Assembly: GCA_965653335.1 (NCBI GenBank)
Contig: CBFGZU010000079.1
Span: 1-8,657, forward strand
Reading direction: 5' to 3'
Length of the DNA stretch: 8,657 nt
Source: Pseudolysinimonas_A sp965653335
GTDB taxonomy: Bacteria; Actinomycetota; Actinomycetes; Actinomycetales; Microbacteriaceae
In this document: positions 6,360 to 8,657 of the stretch, one piece after another
Numbering within the stretch: position 1 is the first letter of the stretch
Layout: each line of letters begins with the position of its first letter
Made by a program: the position numbers and the translations under genes
The notes under the pieces: generated by a model
The model's database searches: none
What the model was told of the DNA's origin: nothing
What the model saw: the letters and a program-made list of their open reading frames with translations, nothing else

Positions 6360-6378
6360 TCTCGCGCGCTGCGCGAGA
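6360..6378 (-). terminator. Perfect hairpin between DUF3618 gene and hemD
   Basis: TCTCGCGC (6360-6367) and GCGCGAGA (6371-6378) form an 8-bp perfect stem with a 3-nt loop, starting 2 bases beyond the DUF3618 stop codon. No U-tract follows, so it is not a classic terminator. One arm overlaps the -10-like GAGAAT of hemD. It could end or stabilise the upstream operon mRNA, or act as an operator on hemD. Confidence 0.45.
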
Positions 6379-6380
6379 GA

Positions 6381-6611
6381 TCAGTCGTCGTCGCTGAGGA
6401 ACGCCCAGGCCACCAGCCCCGCCGCGATGACCGCGACGGCCACCCCGCCGATGATCCACGGGATGGGGTTCTTCTCGTAGGCGGCGACCGCCTTCGAGCC
6501 GAGTTCACTGACCCGCTTGGGCACGTTGAGGCGGTCCTCGAGCGCGTCGAGGGTCGCGGCCAGGTCGGCTCGCGCTTTCGCCGCCTGGTTCTTCGCGTCG
6601 ATGGTGCTCAT
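6381..6611 (-). CDS. DUF3618 domain small membrane protein
   Basis: A 76-residue protein with the DUF3618 signature ARADLAATLDALEDRLNVPKRV (about residues 13-33), an amphipathic linker, and one C-terminal membrane helix (about 51-72, PWIIGGVAVAVIAAGLVAWAF) ending in SDDD. The start is secure: it overlaps the holin-X stop in an ATGA, and GAGGAA (6616-6621) lies 4 nt upstream. DUF3618 proteins occur with holin-X and YtxH-like genes and have been linked to stress or starvation in other bacteria, but the biochemical role is unknown. It is translationally coupled to the gene before it. Confidence 0.87.
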   Translation of the reverse strand: MSTIDAKNQAAKARADLAATLDALEDRLNVPKRVSELGSKAVAAYEKNPIPWIIGGVAVAVIAAGLVAWAFLSDDD

Positions 6612-7036
6612 GTTGTTCCTCGCTTTCCGATTCCCTTGATCGCGCGGATGTCGCGCTTGATGCTCTCGATCGACTCTGTCGGCAGCGGCGGAACGCCACG
6701 CTTGAGGATGCGGTAGCCGATCAGGCCGAGGATCACGGCGACGATCAGCAGCGCCGCCGCGACGATGAGCGCCGCCGCCCACCCCGGTAGCCCCGTGAGG
6801 GTCAGCGCGAGAATCGCCGCGGTCAGCAGCACCCCGAGCATGGCGAGCAGCACCAGCGCCGCGCCGGCGATGATGCCGGCGCCGATTCCGAGTGCCTTGA
6901 ACTTGGCGATCAGCTCGGTCTTGACCAGCTCGATCTCGCGCTGGACCAGATCGGTGACAAGGGTCGGGATGTCGCCGATCAGTTCGAAAATCGATCTCTT
7001 ACGCGGCGCGACGCCGCCCTGGGCTGCGCTCGACAT
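6608..7036 (-). CDS. Holin-X superfamily III membrane protein (Phage_holin_3_6-like)
   Basis: A 142-residue membrane protein resembling the 'putative actinobacterial holin-X' family (PF07332). It has an N-terminal amphipathic region with IGDIPTLVTDLVQREIELVKTELIAKFK (about 20-47), two long membrane helices (about 50-80 and 86-110) joined by the LTGLPGW turn, and a basic C-terminal tail. Despite the name there is no phage context here: no endolysin or structural genes are near, and its partners are YtxH-like and DUF3618 genes. A chromosomal envelope role is therefore more likely than lysis. The stop of YtxH (7042-7040) is followed directly by GTG-ATG; either codon (7039 or 7036) could start. 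No Shine-Dalgarno is seen, so coupling to YtxH translation is likely. Confidence 0.85.
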   Translation of the reverse strand: MSSAAQGGVAPRKRSIFELIGDIPTLVTDLVQREIELVKTELIAKFKALGIGAGIIAGAALVLLAMLGVLLTAAILALTLTGLPGWAAALIVAAALLIVAVILGLIGYRILKRGVPPLPTESIESIKRDIRAIKGIGKRGTT

Positions 7037-7039
7037 CAC

Positions 7040-7351
7040 TCAGGAGGCGGACGACGAAGAGCCCGATGGCTTCGAGCCGGTTGCGGAGCGGGTGGTCGCG
7101 GGCTTCTTCGCAGGCGACTTGCCCGACACCTTGTCGACGATGGTCTTGGCGCCATCGGAGACGAACTCGGCGACCTCGGGCGCCTTGTCTTTCACGAAGT
7201 CTTCGACCGCGTCGACCTGCTTCTGCACGCGCGGGTCGTTCCATACCTTCAGGGCGGCAGCCTTGAGTTCGTCGTACTTCTCACGCCCGGCACGGGTTCC
7301 CAGGAGATATCCCAGGCCCAGCCCCGCCACGAAGAGGATCTTGCCCCTCAT
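7040..7351 (-). CDS. YtxH-like membrane-anchored protein
   Basis: A 103-residue protein with a short N-terminal membrane segment carrying the YtxH-type motif KILFVAGLGLGYLLGTRAGREKYD (about residues 4-27). A helical, charged region with DPRVQKQVDAVEDFVKDKAPEVAEFVSDGAKTI follows, then a low-complexity Lys/Ala/Ser/Gly tail. ATG 7351 is chosen over ATG 7363 because GGAG (7358-7361) lies 6 nt before it, whereas the upstream ATG has AAGG touching it. It is the first gene of the YtxH, holin-X, DUF3618 unit, a set found together in many actinobacteria and presumed to act at the cell envelope. The exact function is unknown. Confidence 0.82.
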   Translation of the reverse strand: MRGKILFVAGLGLGYLLGTRAGREKYDELKAAALKVWNDPRVQKQVDAVEDFVKDKAPEVAEFVSDGAKTIVDKVSGKSPAKKPATTRSATGSKPSGSSSSAS

Positions 7352-7385
7352 CTGCAACTCCATCCTTCGGATCGATCAGACCCTC

Positions 7386-7391
7386 ACCCTA
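7386..7391 (-). promoter_or_regulatory. Candidate -10 for the YtxH operon
   Basis: TAGGGT on the minus strand fits TANNNT and would give a leader of about 27-30 nt that includes the GGAG ribosome binding site. No recognisable -35 lies at the right distance, so this is tentative. Confidence 0.3.
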
Positions 7392-7420
7392 GTCGAGGCG
7401 CTTGACGGCGGGACCGGGGG

Positions 7421-7448
7421 TTGACAGGGGGAGACCCCGTCGCACAAT
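7421..7448 (+). promoter_or_regulatory. Candidate sigma-70-type promoter reading into the structured region
   Basis: TTGACA (7421-7426) is a perfect -35 and CACAAT (7443-7448) a 4/6 -10, with a 16-nt spacer. Initiation would fall near 7455, just ahead of the main set of helices. A 15-position inverted repeat (7429-7463) overlaps the spacer and the -10 and could be an operator. No coding gene lies downstream on this strand. Confidence 0.4.
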
Positions 7449-7647
7449 GCGGCGGGGCCTCCCGGCGCGCCGAACCGCGCCGGCCGGGTCCGACGCTCTC
7501 GAGGCACCCGCCTCGAGCCCGTGCCCCGAAGTGAACACGGCGCCCGAGATACCTCGGAGCGTTCAGGGGGACAGGACCCGGTTTTCAAAGAGGTGGGGAC
7601 CCCGCCCACGCCTTGCGGCGTTTCGGGTCGGTCGGGATCCCTACCTC
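7429..7647 (+). ncRNA. Candidate structured non-coding RNA, family not recognised
   Basis: This fills most of the 308-base gap between the surface protein and the YtxH gene. Complementary segments by position are: 7429-7443 with 7449-7463 (14 of 15 pairs, one G-U); 7462-7469 with 7476-7483 (8 bp); 7484-7491 with 7574-7581 (8 bp, long range); 7493-7498 with 7557-7562 (6 bp). Inside those lie hairpins 7499-7516 (7 bp, ACCC loop), 7519-7540 (5 bp) and 7545-7556 (4 bp). A second domain has 7590-7594 with 7643-7647, 7598-7602 with 7625-7629, and 7608-7612 with 7617-7621 followed by UUU. The two G-U pairs seen (7440/7452 and 7492/7563) form only in the plus-strand transcript, favouring that strand. 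I checked by eye for tRNA, tmRNA, SRP RNA, RNase P RNA and 5S motifs and found none. It could instead be a minus-strand 3' or 5' untranslated region. Confidence 0.45.
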
Positions 7648-7659
7648 GGCATTGTTGAG

Positions 7660-8657
7660 TTATGTCTCCTTACGGGTGCCGGTGGCTCGTGCGCCCGACC
7701 TGACCATCGCCAGGCCCAGCAGGCCGAGGAACGCCGTCAGCGCGAGCGCCGGCGTCATGTCCCCGGTGCCCGTGAGCGCCAGAGTCCGCAAGTCACACCC
7801 GCTGGGAGCGGTGAATTGATAGGTGGGGAACGTCCGCTCGGTGGTGAAGTCGTCGAACGTGTACCCGGTGTTGGCCACCGCCTTCACCGTGATGCTCGCC
7901 GGCGCCGCGACCGAGTAGGTGCCGTCAGCCGTCAACACGTCGTTGACGTACCAGAACACCGACGGGGTCGGCAGACCTTCCTGCGCAGCTGGCGAATTCA
8001 GCGTGTAACTTCCGTTGGCGTCGCACGTGGCGGGAGTGAACGACGGCAGCGGGGTGATCGGGCCCTCGGTCGGCAGTTGTCCGCATCCCTCGACTTCAAG
8101 ATGAAGATTCTTGCCGAGGTACGAGCCTCCGCTGTAGTCGAACGCCGGGATGATGTCGTTCTCGTGAGTGTCGTGGCCGTTCGGGTTCACGATCGACTGC
8201 ACGGAGACGTCGATCGTGAGGTAGGAACCCTGGTTGCCTTGACCTTCATTCCAGTGGCAGATCGTCACCTTCTTGCAATCGGGATCGTTGTCAGCCTTGA
8301 CCGTCACCGAGAAGTCGTCCACCGGCTCGTAGCCGTCAGCGACCGTCACGACGAAGTCGTACTTTCCGGGGTCCAGATTCTCGATCAGAAGGTCGCCGGC
8401 GAGGTCGACCTCGGTCGTTGCGCCACCGTCCTTCGAGTACTCGATCTTGGTGACACCGTCGAGGTCAGACACCGTGAGCTGGATGGAGCCGTCCACGAGG
8501 TCGCCCGGCAACTCGTCGTTGCTCGGCACGCAGACCTGGTCGGTCGCTGTGCCGTCGACATCCACCTTGAGGGGGTCTGTCGGGCATTCTTCGTCAGTCG
8601 ATACCGAGAGGCCACGGGCACCCGTGATCTCCGGGCACTCCTCCGGGCACTCATCAC
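7660..8657 (-). CDS. Secreted surface protein with LAxTG sorting signal (N-terminus outside window)
   Basis: The frame is open to the right edge, so the start and signal peptide are not in view; 331 residues are visible. The first part has repeated acidic Cys-Pro segments (EECPE, EECPT). Beta-sandwich-like sequence follows (about residues 50-120). Next is a short conserved module, KVTICHW...NPNGHDTHENDIIPAF (about 129-172), of the Cys-His / G-H-x2-H-x2-DIIP type seen in many secreted proteins and of unknown function. A further beta-rich region runs to the end. The C-terminus is a sorting signal: LALTG (292-296, bases 7768-7782), a hydrophobic stretch and a basic tail RATGTRKET. LAxTG fits class E sortases of actinobacteria, so covalent cell-wall attachment is likely. 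The role is probably adhesion or surface structure, but this is inference. Base composition looks less GC-rich than the neighbouring genes. Confidence 0.82.
   Translation of the reverse strand, partial: DECPEECPEITGARGLSVSTDEECPTDPLKVDVDGTATDQVCVPSNDELPGDLVDGSIQLTVSDLDGVTKIEYSKDGGATTEVDLAGDLLIENLDPGKYDFVVTVADGYEPVDDFSVTVKADNDPDCKKVTICHWNEGQGNQGSYLTIDVSVQSIVNPNGHDTHENDIIPAFDYSGGSYLGKNLHLEVEGCGQLPTEGPITPLPSFTPATCDANGSYTLNSPAAQEGLPTPSVFWYVNDVLTADGTYSVAAPASITVKAVANTGYTFDDFTTERTFPTYQFTAPSGCDLRTLALTGTGDMTPALALTAFLGLLGLAMVRSGARATGTRKET

Noticed and set aside
5360..6508. Long minus-strand open frame (382 codons) over hemD and DUF1304
   Set aside because: Very Arg-rich and low in hydrophobic structure; out of frame with hemD, which shows the real motifs.
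6608..7036. Prophage remnant
   Set aside because: The only phage-like feature is the holin-X name. No integrase, attachment repeats, endolysin or virion genes are present.
7429..7463. Long inverted repeat as an intrinsic terminator for the surface protein gene
   Set aside because: The minus-strand sequence after it (CCTGTCAACCCCC) has no T-tract, and it lies about 200 bases beyond the stop codon.
7376..7609. Minus-strand open frame of 77 codons in the gene-free gap
   Set aside because: Arg/Pro-rich, no ribosome binding site, no recognisable domain, and it lies over the inverted repeats, which better explain the sequence.
7613..7819. Plus-strand open frame of 68 codons overlapping the end of the surface protein gene
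   Set aside because: No ribosome binding site or domain; mostly antisense to the sorting signal of the surface protein.

Overview
The window is GC-rich, densely coded DNA with GTG starts, class-E-type (LAxTG) surface sorting, and genes typical of high-GC Gram-positives (DUF4190, DUF3618, actinobacterial holin-X). It looks like an actinobacterial chromosome, most likely Microbacteriaceae; the genus cannot be fixed from sequence alone. No transposase, integrase, CRISPR array, tRNA or rRNA was seen.

Layout, left to right. (1) 1-2048, plus strand: the end of a MarR-family regulator followed by a COG1233-type FAD oxidoreductase, probably one operon; the start of the oxidoreductase lies in a three-copy 15-nt repeat. 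(2) 2076-3604, minus strand: an AlkA-like DNA glycosylase and then a hot-dog-fold thioesterase. (3) 3651-3989, minus strand: a small DUF4190-like membrane protein with a good ribosome binding site and an intrinsic terminator. (4) 4120-5585, plus strand: 6-phosphofructokinase and a DUF1304 membrane protein. (5) 5596-7351, minus strand: a three-gene envelope module (YtxH-like, holin-X-like, DUF3618) with abutting or overlapping genes, followed after a perfect hairpin by hemD (uroporphyrinogen-III synthase). (6) 7352-7659: the only gene-free stretch of about 300 bases, full of long-range base-pairing potential. (7) 7660 to the right edge, minus strand: the C-terminal part of a secreted, probably sortase-anchored surface protein.

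Two things stand out. First, 7429-7647 can form at least nine helices, including nested helices that close a multi-branched domain; I do not recognise it as a known RNA family, and it is the best candidate here for something undescribed. Second, five genes (thioesterase, alkA-like, pfk, DUF1304, hemD) share an upstream layout: a -10-like hexamer ending in T exactly 6 nt before the start codon and no well-spaced Shine-Dalgarno. This suggests leaderless transcripts. Genes with clear Shine-Dalgarno sequences (DUF4190, YtxH, DUF3618) lack this layout.

The genes are mostly housekeeping or envelope functions: central glycolysis, tetrapyrrole synthesis, alkylation repair, lipid or acyl-CoA metabolism and cell-surface proteins. 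Apart from the operons noted there is no sign that they form a single pathway.
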